Positions 33,177 to 44,282 of a stretch of 64,000 nucleotides of DNA are shown one piece after another. The stretch spans positions 286,416 to 350,415 of the forward strand of contig JAPZLL010000040.1 in NCBI GenBank assembly GCA_036250225.1, read 5' to 3'. Position 1 is the stretch's first letter. Each line of letters starts with the position of its first letter. The stretch comes from Cercophora sp. LCS_1 (taxonomy: Eukaryota > Ascomycota > Sordariomycetes > Sordariales > Lasiosphaeriaceae). Under the pieces are notes generated by a model. It was not told the DNA's origin and ran no database searches. It saw only the letters and a program-made list of their open reading frames with translations. Made by a program: the position numbers and the translations under genes.

Positions 33177-34897
33177 ATGTTGGAGGCAACTTCGGCTCAC
33201 GAGTTGCTAGGCTTGGTCCAGTCGAAGCTATCGAGCCCTGTTTTGTCGATTTTGGCTCTTGTGGTAGCATCGGCAGTCTTCCTCCAAATCTTTGTAACAT
33301 GGCGGAGACTGCGACACATTCCGGGGCCCTTTCTCAACTCCATATCGCCGCTCGTCATGACGTATCACTGCCTCAAGGAAGACATCTCCGATTACAGCCA
33401 TCGGCTCACAATCAAATACGGCCCGCTGGTCCGAGTCAGCCCCAACGTTGTCATGTATGAGGACCCCGAGACCATGCGCCGGGTGTGTTCTGTCAAGGCA
33501 AACTACACCAAGGGACTGTGGTTTGAGTTCTCTCGATGGAGTCTCGAGAGATATTCGTGCATTGCAATGCGGGACAACGAAAGCCGAAAGGAACGCAAGG
33601 CCAAACTGCTACCTGCTGTAAGTAACCTCGTCTGGTCTGCCCAAGGTCTCTTGTTCTGACAAGCATGCAGTGGGCTGGCCAAGGCCTGACCATGATGGAA
33701 AGCCGAGTCGACAGCCAGGTCCGCTCCTTTCTCGACTTGGTTCGGCGCAAGTACGTGTCGGAACCGGGCGTGTTCCGGCCCATGGAGTTTGCCCACCGCG
33801 CCCAGTTTTACACGTTGGACGTGGTGACAAGTGTGACATTTGGGACACCCTTTGGCTTTCTAAAAAAGGACGGTGATGTCGAAAAGTATCTCGAGACGAC
33901 CGAGGCCATGACGCCCATGTTCGGGGTTCTCGGAACACTCCCTTGGTTGGTCTATGTCATGCACGCATGGCCGCTGAACAGATTCATGCCGGGCGAGGGA
34001 GACAAGGTTGGCTTTGGCCGACTCATGAAGTTTGCCAGCGATGCCGTGCAGAAACGCCTTGAGCCCGGCGACAAAATATCCGAGTACGACCTCATCCGAG
34101 CATACCTCCGCAACGGGGTGGAACCTGAAGACGTCGTCCAAGAATGCATCACCTTGGCGTAAGTCGTTTCAGCTTGGAAGCATGCATAGGTATTTCAGCC
34201 ACTGATAGATCTTGCAGCGTTGCCGGCTCTGAAACAACTTCAGTCGCGCTTCGAATGACAATGCTCTGTCTCCTCACCACTCCCGAGGCATACTGCAAGG
34301 TTCAGACCGAGATCGATGACTTTTATGCAAAGCAGGGCCTCAAGAATGGCGACGAAAGCGTCATCAGCTATGCCGACGCAAAGACATTGCCGTATGTGCA
34401 GGCCGTGGTTCGAGAAGTCCTCCGTCTCTGGCCACCCTCAGCCGGCCTCTTCACAAAGGAGGTCCCCAAGGAAGGAGACACGATACATGGGTACTACGTA
34501 CCGCCGGGAACTGAGGTTGGCCAGTGTATGCCCAGTGTTGGGAAGCTCATCCGCATCTGGGGTGATGATTTCAACATCTTCCGTCCAGAACGCTGGCTGG
34601 AAGCGAGTCCTGACAAGTTTGATGAGATGGCCGCGGCAGTCGATCTTGTCTTTAGTTCGGGCAAGTATGTGTGCTTGGGGAAGCACATTGCGTGGATGGA
34701 ACTGCTCAAGTTTGTTGTCGAGGTATGGTTCTGATTTCGCGTTTACTGTGTCTGATGCTGACTGTTTTGACTCACTTGCACAGGTGCTGAGGCGATTCAA
34801 TGTTGCCACTGTGAACAATGCTCAGCCTTTAAAGCTCCGAGATCCCGTCACTTTTCTGTCCAGCGATTTCAAGATCCGTTTCACCAAGAGGGAATAG
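33177..34897 (+). CDS. Cytochrome P450 monooxygenase (pisatin-demethylase-like group)
   Basis: Four exons: 33177-33617, 33671-34158, 34218-34722, 34784-34897; 515 residues. N-terminal membrane helix (SILALVVASAVFLQIFV) and a proline hinge RHIPGPF. Hallmarks: VRVSPNVVMYEDPETMRRV (helix B region), I-helix AGSETTS, REVLRLWPP (ExxR), FRPERW, and the haem loop FSSGKYVCLGKHIAW, which fits F-x2-G-x3-C-x-G. Overall layout matches the benzoate/pisatin-demethylase-like fungal P450s; substrate is unknown. Upstream neighbour is the Cys-rich peptide, downstream the LaeA-like methyltransferase; no shared promoter. Confidence 0.92.
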
Positions 34898-35343
34898 TCA
34901 GGGATCCTAGACTGAAATACCTGGTGTAGGTATTTTGGTTTTGGGGGAGGCAATCAAAGACTCTTGTTGCATTTGATCATCATCTAGAGCTATACTTGCA
35001 CGGGACTGTCCAGTCTGTTGCATCGCCCGAGACCCACAACCACACCCCCTTCTTTATCGGGCCACATAAATTTGGCGGCAAAGCCCGCATGATGCAGTCT
35101 CGGACATTGCTCCTGGCCAATGTTTGTCCATCCAGCTGCATGCCCACACTGTAGACAACGCTGTTACCCCCACCTCTTTCACCTGCGAGGTCCTCGCTGT
35201 TCCCGACAAGCAACTTGAAATTGACTAAAGACCAAGACGTCGCCCAGAAGCTCTGATCCCCCGCTCTCCACCAGAAGCCAAACGGCGTTTCAAGTCTCGC
35301 TTCGCTAGTGCTCACCGGGGAATCTGGGACTCGGAAAAAAAAA
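34898..35343. other. Intergenic region
   Basis: Tandem plus-strand genes on both sides; nothing further seen. Confidence 0.5.
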
Positions 35344-36568
35344 ATGACAGACCAGCCGATCGAAGTGGATACCACGGTGCGTTCCCTGTCCCGCTACCTA
35401 CAGCGGTGCCCTGCCGCGCCGGGGAGCAAGCAGCTGCCTTAGCGCCTGCAACGGGCCGCGCACGCTAACAGCCCACTAATCAACGCCCGCACCCTGGACA
35501 GGAAGCCGACCAGGACTCGGCCATCGAGGAGCGCATCTCAGCCTACACCGCATCCCTCAACTCCAGCGTGACCGACTTCCCCGTCGAACACGGGCGTCGC
35601 TACCATGCCTTTCGCGCAGGCGCATACCAGATGCCCAATGACGAAAAGGAAATGGACCGGCTCGACCTGATGCACCACATCATGATCAAGGGGTCGGGGA
35701 ACAAGCTGTTTCTCGCGCCGCTGGAACGGGATCAAGTCAAACGGGTGCTGGATATCGGCACCGGGACGGGCATCTGGGCGATTGAGATTGCCGATGCGTT
35801 CCCCGGTGCTGAGGTGATCGGGAATGACCTCAGTCCCATCCAGCCGCAGTGGGTTCCGCCCAATCTCAAGTTTGAGGTGGACGACGTCGAGAGTCCGTGG
35901 ACGCATGCGGCGCCATTTGATTACATCTTTTGTCGCTACATGTTTGCTTGCATTGCGGAATGGCCGAAGTTGACGACGAGTGTTTTTGAGTGAGTTTTGA
36001 ACCTGTTTGATGAAGAAGAAGGTTGGTGGTGGGTTGGTTCTGACAGTGTCGTCTACCTACCTAGGAACCTGAACCCTGGTGCCTGGGCGGAATTCCAGGA
36101 TTTTGATCTGATGTACTACTCCGAGGATGGCACGCTGACCGACCAGCATCCCACCAAGTTCTGGGTGTCAAAGCTGCTAGAATTAGCGGATGGGATTGGG
36201 AGAATTGGATCGCCCGGCCCGAGACAGGAGCAGTGGATGAAGGATGCCGGATTCACGAACGTCGTGTCCAAGAGAGTTCGGCTTCCCATTGGACCGTGGC
36301 CCAGGGATCCGCAGCTCAAAGAGATTGGTATTCTCAATCTTGCACAGGTTCTGGATGGGCTCGAGGCATTCTCCTTGCGCCTTCTCATTGACGTGGCTGG
36401 CATGAGCGCCGAGGAAGTGGGCGTTCTGCTGGCAAAGGTGCGCGCCGAGGTCAAGGACCCAAACATTCACATGCAGTTCGACTTGTATGTTGCCTCGGCC
36501 ATGTAGACGACGACCAGGTATGCTGACAAACTGATAGTTACGTCACGTATGGGCAGAAACCGGAGTGA
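35344..36568 (+). CDS. LaeA-like SAM-dependent methyltransferase (second copy)
   Basis: Four exons: 35344-35376 (11 codons), 35502-35989, 36065-36484, 36538-36568; 323 residues. The methyltransferase core shows RVLDIGTGTGIWAIEIAD, EVIGNDLSPIQPQWVPPN, FEVDDVESPW and FDYIFCRYM, and the C-terminal half contains IGPWPRDPQLKEIG. The last exon encodes only the tail YVTYGQKPE, reached by splicing out a 53-nt intron. Shared motifs and tail with the gene at 6859-8250 mark them as members of one family, but exon structure differs (four versus seven exons). The DLMYYSEDGTL segment after the core fits a substrate lid. Regulatory or tailoring role cannot be decided. Confidence 0.9.
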
Positions 36569-36633
36569 AGGCGGTGGCGTTGGAGGATGGGCGGGCAGGA
36601 ACAGGAATAGTTTGTATTTGTTTCCCCCGCACC

Positions 36634-38052
36634 TCAGTCGGGAGTTTTCAACCTCGCCGATTTGGGTGAATGAACCAGTTCTATTTCCCCGCCGCCTTTG
36701 CTTTTGGCACCTGCTGCTTCTGCATTTTCTATTTGTGGCCCCTTGAAGTCCTCGCTGTCTTCATGCCCAATTTCCAAGTCAGGCTCTAGACTCCCACAGC
36801 TCTGCTTCTTCCGGACCAGCGCCGACAGATGCCAGAAAGACGATCCGCTTCCGCCACTTGGGTGGCTCGAGTCAGAGTCGACAGTAACGGGGATCCGGAT
36901 CATGCTCAGAAGCGAGCCCATTCGACGGTTTCCGCGGTTCTTGTTTCTCGAGGCGCCCGGAAAGTGGTATGAGTACACACACTTGAGTCCCGGAAGGCAG
37001 GCACAAAAGACGCCTGACCAGACTTCGATGAGGCTACCGAGCATTAGAACGCTGACGTTGTCGTCGTCAATGGTCGCTGCCAACAAGAACTCACCACCAG
37101 TTCGTGTTTTTGACATAATGCCACGTCAGATCGGCCGCTTGTAGTGGTTTGTCAGTGAAGAAGGCCACCAGTCTCAGGACGCTGGCAATAAACACGCTGG
37201 ACAAGCCCGTATCAGCATCACAACACGAACCAAGGTCGAGACTTGACTCACAAACCGCCTGCCATGAGCACAACTGTGACGCCCAGCTTCCGCCCGCACG
37301 ACAGCCGCAACGGCCAAAGCAGCCAGATAGGAAGCAACAGGATGCACGCGTCGGTTGCAACGTTCAATATGGCTCTGGCGAGAAGAGCAGCCGACGAGTC
37401 GATGCATTTCCCGTCGATGGACTTGTCCCAGTAGTATTCGATGGGAGTGCAGCTGTATGCGAAAGCGAGAAAGCCGGTGAACGTGTACCCGACCGAGACG
37501 ACGAGAACGGAATAGGTGGCGTAGCGGAATGCCCTGCTGGAGGGGAAGCGCAGGTAATAGAGCAGGACCGAGGCCTTGACGCACATTGTGGCGAGATTAT
37601 AAGACGTTGTCGAACCAGCGATACTGTACTAAAGGACGGATGAGCGGCAGTCGGGAGAGGATCGAGCGGTTGGAGAACTGACAAGTTGAAAGTCATTGAG
37701 ACTTGGAACATCAACAATGTGAAGCCCGAGTCCATTGCGTGTCTGGAGCGAGTTGACGATCGAGTTGATGACGACGAAGAACTAGGTAGGCAAAGAGTCA
37801 GCGAATCCAACAACCGTGGTTCCTGGCGTCGACCCACAGCCGCAAAGACGATTAACGCTGTGGCCAAGTCAGTCAGCACTCGGTTCGACGACGGGTTCAG
37901 GGACACATACTGTCGTCCCAATGCCACCGCTTGAGCACGCGCAGGGCGCCATAGAGCCGCAGGACAAAGACGGGCAGCGTGATGGCGGGGCAGACGCAGG
38001 CCGTGACGATGACCATGTAGCCGACCGACTCGACAGCGGGCGTGAGCGACAT
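36634..38052 (-). CDS. Fungal rhodopsin-domain (PTH11/SAT4-like) seven-helix membrane protein
   Basis: Six exons: 38052-37911, 37857-37838 (20 nt), 37781-37683, 37628-37252, 37196-37095, 37051-36634; 385 residues, phases closing throughout. Successive hydrophobic helices include VGYMVIVTACVCPAITL, FFVVINSIVNSL, MCVKASVLLYYLRF, YTFTGFLAFAYSC, ILNVATDACILLLPIWLLW, and LMLGSLIEVWSGVFCACLPG. The DRY-equivalent block WDDTLIVFAA and the LLYYLRFPSSRAFRYATY segment are typical of the fungal rhodopsin domain. A ~110-residue charged cytosolic tail follows. Family members include PTH11-like surface receptors; ligand unknown. Confidence 0.85.
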
Positions 38053-41000
38053 GGCGACGAATGTGGACCCAGCATCAGCATGAACTTGAAGGCATCCGCG
38101 TGCACGCTGGACCGAGACCACATGCAGACTTCCCAGGTCCCAGGCTCAAGCTCAAGCTCAAGCTCAAGCCAGACTCCAGACCAAGCACACACGGCCCGGT
38201 GCGGCGCTGCGCTTTTACAAGTAGTCTGTCGTTTTGTGACAGAAAACCGGCACCCGGCTTAGCAGCGCTCGGGGTAGGGCTGGTAGTCATGCACACCACC
38301 GCGCGACCACGGACCGCGGGCGTTGCTCCTTCCTCCCGATTGCAGCTCAGGTACTGCGGGCCTAGGCGGGGCGGGTGCTGGTGCTCGGGCGCCGCCATGG
38401 GTCCTCAGTCCGGCAGGCAGTTGTGCTCGGGGCTAGCGAGGATAGCCCCTGACACCGCGCTGCAGCAAGCTCCGGGACGGTGAAGCGGGCCCCCCGAGCC
38501 AGCCACATTCTTGCACCTGGGAGCAATGGCATCCGGGGAGAGGCCACGGGTGAACTTCGGGCCACATGCGGTGTGGTAGCGACGCTGGGGACCCTGGCCG
38601 GGCGGGGTGGCGCCGCTGTAATTTCGTCGTGCGCGCGCCTTCCTCCTGCATCGCGACCACGCATCTGGACATCGGTCATGATGCGGTTGTTGTTGGTCTG
38701 CACAACGCAGCACAGCATCCTGGTTGGCTACCTATTTCCGTCACATCCGCTTGCCCGGATCCAGCGGCAGTCACAGCAATCGCACTCTGCTCACCGTGAT
38801 GTTCGCAACGAAATCCGATTTCCGGACGCCTTCGACAGAACTGGCTCTGGGCGCTGCAATCAATGTGATTGCGCACTCGACCCATTACCTTGGAACCCCG
38901 CCGTGCCCCTATGCTTCCAGTCCCAAAACCGCGTGTCCCAAATACTACTACTTCCTTGGTGTTTACTCATCGTGTTCCATGCCCGAACCGAGGATTGATG
39001 GGACGCGTCGTTGTGCTAAGACACCGTGTTCAATAGCACCAGAGTTTCTACTCAAACGAGGGAGATTCTGTCTATCCCGTACGATTATATTGCCCGTCCT
39101 GGCGTGCGTATTCCTTGACTATTGCGACAACCCAATGGGAAGCACTCGCTTCAATCAGCAGCACTGGTTAGCTGAAGGCTTGTTCTGGAACGCGTCTTCA
39201 GCGCCCTGCCCTGTCAGGCATTGGCTGCGAGGTCCCTTTGTCTTTTGCCAGCCACTTCAGCATCCTGTCAATCTCCGCCAGGTCCCCGAAATCCGAGACT
39301 GAAGCCACAACTGGCCACTTGCATCTCCATGACGGCATGCCGGTACACATTGCCTTTTTCATAAGAGAGGCGCCAGCCTCTGGGGACGGGACGCGACGAA
39401 ACCCATCACAATGGTGCCGAGCCCACCGAGCGTAGACTTCCACGTGGGTTGGACGAGGCCCCCAGGAGACGGGACGGGCTCGCCCAGTCGCCTCTGCAGG
39501 GATACCGGGATTGAGGCACCACTTCTGCCCTGGGCGGCACAATGAAGATACTGGACTTGACGAGGAACTTGATTCAAAAACGGAATACGTCGAACCAAGT
39601 CTATCTGCCATGGGAAGATAAGGCAGCTGAACGGCGCCCTGAGTACGATGACACGAACAGTCTTCGCATGAGCCGCTGCTGGTCAAAGACAAGATCCGAC
39701 CTCCGCAACGCACTCCAACGGCACGGCGCCTGAGCTGCAAGAACTGCTCCAATCCGAGACGGGCCCCCACATTCCGATGATGCGCCCGCTCACCGGTTTC
39801 AGGGCACACCCATGCTGCAGTTTCACCAAGGTGAACAAACCCGAGGATCTTGTTCCATGACTGACCAACAAGCGTCTCATGATTGGAGGAGGAGCTTCCG
39901 CTCATGTTGCTACATTGCCGGCCGAAAGAAACTTTCAATCCTCTTCCGGCTCTTGGGCGCCGATCTTTCCCCGGAATTTCTCAACGTATCAGAGATTGCC
40001 AGTGACGCTGATTGTGACGGCCGCAGTCGAGGCACTGACAAATGAAAGGAAGCTCCGGATTAAAAATGTTGGAGGGCTGTTTTTGTAAGTCAAGGGGAGG
40101 TCTAACCCGCAAAGATACGAATTGACATGGCAGAGGCATGTGAGCATTGCTATCTGTGCTGAGAGGAGCTGAAGCGGCGTTGAGGAGACTCGTTGCGAAG
40201 AGTTTGCCGCCATTCACCCGACATCTCCGTGAGCACCAACCAAGAATATTGCCCTGATCATAAGGTACCTTGTGATAAAGTCTCCGACCGAGCAACGACA
40301 CGGGGCAACCATTTTGCTACTCTTTTGGGCGGCTGGCAGTAGCTGAAGGCGGGTGGCTTGTCCTACCGACCATGCTGATACCGCCCAACCCCTATCTCTT
40401 TCAGCTTCTAACTTGGCAGTTACCGAGAACCAACCGAAAGGCAAGGTACCAAAAGTAGGTCCTGTCAGCAGCCCCGAAATTGAACTCGATAGTCTGGCTG
40501 GGCGGCGGAAGACGGGCAGACACTTCTCAATGCAAGGCAGGCCGACAGCTGCTCAAAATCAAACCTTTTATTCTCCGAAGCCCAGAGATTATCATCTCCG
40601 CACCCATTGGCGGCTAGAATTTGTGTGCCGTTGAAGAAAACTTGGAACCCAAGCACAAGACTTGTTCGTCGGGGCGCGTTCAAGAAAATACCGCAGTAAT
40701 ATATGGACAGATTGGTGGAAGTGAATCCTTGTAGTGCTCGAAAAAGGTATAGACAGCATCTTGCTTCTGCAAAGCACCAGAAACCACTCGAGGGACGCTT
40801 GTTTCAAACAATACGACAGATTGGAAAACATGAGCGCAGCGCTACGAGAGATAGAGTTTCACGAGGACCACCAGTCCCGTTGAGACAGCCTCAGGGGCAC
40901 TGTAGGAGCCGCCACGGACGTAAACACTGCTCTTACGTACTGTTACGTAAAAAAAAGTCCAACAACAGACGAGACCCGGATCGCCTCACGTTTCAATGCC

Positions 41001-41276
41001 CCATCCCGAAATGCTTATTTCGACTTCACTAGAAAGTGTCGCCATCGCCTCTCCTCGGGCCGAGTCAGGGTTTTCAATGTTTACCGGGGATAGCCGGGAA
41101 GGTAACAGTGAGGTGGATCCATCACCAAAACTTGTCCCCATGGGGCCATGCTGTGTCATCGGCCCCACCGAAGGCGAAGCTTCATGTCTTTTCCATGAGC
41201 CTTTTAGTTTCCATCTCCAAGCCACATTCAACCTTGTTTCAACACCACATACCAGTTCGAAGAGCGAGACGCCGGG
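38053..41276. other. Long gene-poor stretch (3.2 kb)
   Basis: No gene I can support. Overlapping minus-strand frames at 39198-39938 contain scattered protein-like pieces (for example WPVVASVSDFGDLAEIDRML and TWKSTLGGLGTIVMGFV in different frames) that might be a gene relic, family unrecognised. Confidence 0.35.
38145..38168. repeat. (CTCAAG)4 hexanucleotide repeat
   Basis: Four perfect copies, 93 bp upstream of the start codon of the minus-strand PTH11-like gene. Confidence 0.9.
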
Positions 41277-42260
41277 ATGGAGAGCAATCATCAAACCCCG
41301 ACAGGTCGGGATTCCCGACCGAGATCCAAACAATCGTTTGAAACAGCACGAAGGCTCAGTCCTGCGAATCACATGCGCAGTGCCTCATCCGGGCCTGCAT
41401 CTCGGCTCTCGTCACCCACAAGAACGAGAGAAAGTTATGCCCACCACCTGCGTCAGAGCAGCAAGACCTCAACGGACGGGATACCGCAATTGCGTCCTCT
41501 TGCACCCCCGACACCCACGTTTGAACGGCCAAGGTCAGCAATCAGCCTTCCAGACCATGCTTTATTGACTCCATACCGATGGAGTTATGACCATGAGCGG
41601 ATGCCCTCGCGGCCACAAACGCCGACGACACCACACGGGCCAACACCAAGGGAACGTCCCCGATCAGGTTTACTACCCGTCTCTCCACCATTGGGATTCG
41701 AGGGGCACAGACGAGCAGCAAGCCATGACGCGATCTGGGGCGGTCCATCTCTCGGGCAACAACCCTGGATGCTGAGCCAGATATCACCAGCATCCGGTGG
41801 TTCAACCACATCTCTGGCGGGACTGCAAATGAAGGAGCGTCCACGTTTGGGGTTCCTACCGGTGCCACCAAGGCCGGAGGAATATCGACGCGCAAGCCAC
41901 GAGGTGATCAGTGAGCAGCCGTCGCGCAGCGAAAACATGTGGATACCACCGCGGATACCGATATCCGATGATTCAACGCGCCCTCCGTCCAGTGTCTCCG
42001 AGGTCAACGGGTCGAAAGAGAAACCCATCACCAGGCTGCATCCTGCAGAAGACGAGTGGAACAAATCAGGAAGCCGTGTTCACGCCGGGCAACGAAGATT
42101 GTCTCTCGATGGCGCAAAGCCCCGGCCGGGTTGCTGCGGTATTTGCGAGCTGTCGACTGCAAAGTTCGCCGGCGGCAAGCTGACGGCCTGGTTGACTGGC
42201 ACTCTGATGCCAATATTATTTGGCGTGGTGAAAGAATGTCTCACGCATGCGTGCAAATAG
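41277..42260 (+). CDS. Disordered Pro/Ser/Arg-rich protein with internal repeats, function unknown
   Basis: Single exon, 327 residues from ATG 41277. The composition is low-complexity: Ser, Pro, Arg. Two clear internal repeats at about residues 125-183 and 186-240 share the order [R/K]ERPR-x-G-[L/F]-LPV-x-PP, then RRA-SH-[D/E]-x-I, then a W/I/S-rich part ending in S-T-x-x; a weaker third copy starts at residue 82 (FERPRS). The C-terminus is different: a CCGIC cluster (286-290) and a hydrophobic stretch (LTAWLTGTLMPILFGVV) that may be a membrane-associated helix. Unspliced and unknown, so expression should not be taken for granted. The long open frame with periodic repeats is the main evidence. 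Confidence 0.55.
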   Translation: MESNHQTPTGRDSRPRSKQSFETARRLSPANHMRSASSGPASRLSSPTRTRESYAHHLRQSSKTSTDGIPQLRPLAPPTPTFERPRSAISLPDHALLTPYRWSYDHERMPSRPQTPTTPHGPTPRERPRSGLLPVSPPLGFEGHRRAASHDAIWGGPSLGQQPWMLSQISPASGGSTTSLAGLQMKERPRLGFLPVPPRPEEYRRASHEVISEQPSRSENMWIPPRIPISDDSTRPPSSVSEVNGSKEKPITRLHPAEDEWNKSGSRVHAGQRRLSLDGAKPRPGCCGICELSTAKFAGGKLTAWLTGTLMPILFGVVKECLTHACK

Positions 42261-44282
42261 GAGGATGCACTGCAAATAGGGGAGCAGGCTGGGTTTGACT
42301 GGGAAGCGTGTTTGACACGATGCGGGTCGGCCTGGAAACAAAACCCCAGCCGCTCATTAGCAATATCCATCATGTAAGATGCGATAGTGCTGGGTAATGA
42401 TAGACAAAAAAAGGAATTCGGTGTTGGACATCCGTGTCTGAACACCATGGCATTCTTGAAACGCGTTGCTGGAATGTGACGTCATTGATGGTGGCTCAAA
42501 CTGTAAAAGGGGAGGAGGCACGGGGAAGAGGTCGGGTGCTGAAACTCTGACGAGGGAGCAACCCGTTCTTGCCGTTCCACAGCACCTCACATGCAGTCGA
42601 GGAAGGAACGTGGAACCAGCCACTCGAAACCCCCACGTCGTCGCCACACTACATTAAAGTTGTCTTCTGTTTGTCTGCTAATTCTCACAGCTGTGGATTC
42701 CCTTACTCTACTGTGGAGAACTCTTTTATCCTTGCGGTTGGGGTTTGTTTTTTAGCTTTTAGGCTTTCACTTGTTTGGATAAGCCGTGGCGTGTTTACCT
42801 CATGTTCGGCGAAAATCCTAGCGGACGACCGGAGCGTCAAGCAAGGAAGCTTCCAAATACAAGTACTCGCTGAATTCAATTGCTGATCAACAGCGTAATC
42901 GCGGGACGATTCACACTTTGGTTGAAGGGATAATCTGTGTGGTGAGATCACGACGCGAGGCGCACCGTCACTTTCCAGCTGGGCACTTTGGCTCCCGCCA
43001 CTGAGCGCGCTCACTCTAAGGATACTAAGGTCGGAATCCGTTGTTGCCGGTCGCGTAGCCTGAGACCGAGGGGTCTTGGCTCTGAGAAGAGCCCGCCCAG
43101 CTCCGTATACGTGGGGTGACTTCGGATGAGCAGTTGCAACCGTTGAGGCTTTTTGTCGACTCGCCGGCGCGGTTTCACCATGACGACTTGACGACGGCCC
43201 GTTGGGTTTAATCGATAATAACTACCTTTTTTTTTTTTGGCTTACCTGTCTGTTAACGTCCAATGCCGCGGTTCCGAACCTGATCAAAATCAATGCTCCC
43301 TATTTTTGGTACCAGGCCGCGGAAATCACCCCCATTAATAGGGGAAGATCGGAAAGCTTCTTTACCTGCAACGGGTCGCATGGCATTCCCGAAAGAAGTC
43401 GGTTTGCAGATCCGGCACAGAGATGCCAATTCGCCGTCGCAGATGTGGAAAAGGGCGGCAGCGTTGCGGCACTGTATCGAGTTTCACCAGACGCTCCGGC
43501 CGCCGAGGACTCGGCGCCAAGCCGAGAATCAGTGGGTCCCGGCGCCGCGATAACCGGCCGCCACCAATAGCACACGGCGAAAAGTGGTGCCAAGCGCCGG
43601 CCAAGACGCCGGCCAAGACTTTGTGAGACGGGGCCTGTTGCCAACGGTGTGGGATGTGCCTGCAAGGATCGCCCAGGGAAGCTCCCCAAGCCAGTCGCCG
43701 TCGCTGCGCTTTCGATGCCTCATGTCGCAGCCAGCATGCACTGTTGGTGTCGCGTGTCAACCTTCCGCTGTTGCCCATTGAGTGCATGTTGACGCGAGCT
43801 GCGGCGAGGGCGAACCCAGCACAGACGCTGGACTCGTGGTTTCGGCCGGGCCAGTGCCAAGGGGCAACTTGGCTCGCCGCCCTTGCAGCGTTTGGAATGA
43901 GCTTGTCCGCGACCCTGATATGAACGGCGCCGATCGGGCGTTTTGGACGCGGAGTCTCCTGAGCGAGCGATTGAGAGCCGCCGATATTCCACCATCTTGG
44001 AAGATTTCCCAGCCGATGATCCCGCGTCTTCCTCATTCTTGTGCTTCTCGTCGTTCTTGGAGGCTCTGGCAGCCAAGTTTGGGGTAGTTTGTCTTTGCGG
44101 TATTTTCCCTTCTTGTATCATATAAGCTTTTTTTTTTTTTGTTTTCTTCTCTTTCTTGTCTTGCTTCTCGTCCCCTCCGATCAATTTCCTCGCTGGGCGT
44201 TTATCACTTGCTGGCAAGGAGAACCCCATCGCTCCCACCCCCCAACTCCCCCCATCCGCTTTCGAGCACCACACCGGCCACC
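42261..44282. other. Intergenic region (2.0 kb)
   Basis: No gene recognised; GC-rich frames at 43.3-44.0 kb are random. Just upstream of the antiporter ATG is a T-rich and then CT-rich tract (about 44129-44180), as in many fungal promoters. Confidence 0.5.

Noticed and set aside
43362..44036. 224-codon minus-strand frame upstream of the antiporter
   Set aside because: Basic random composition in a GC-rich spacer; no recognisable domain.
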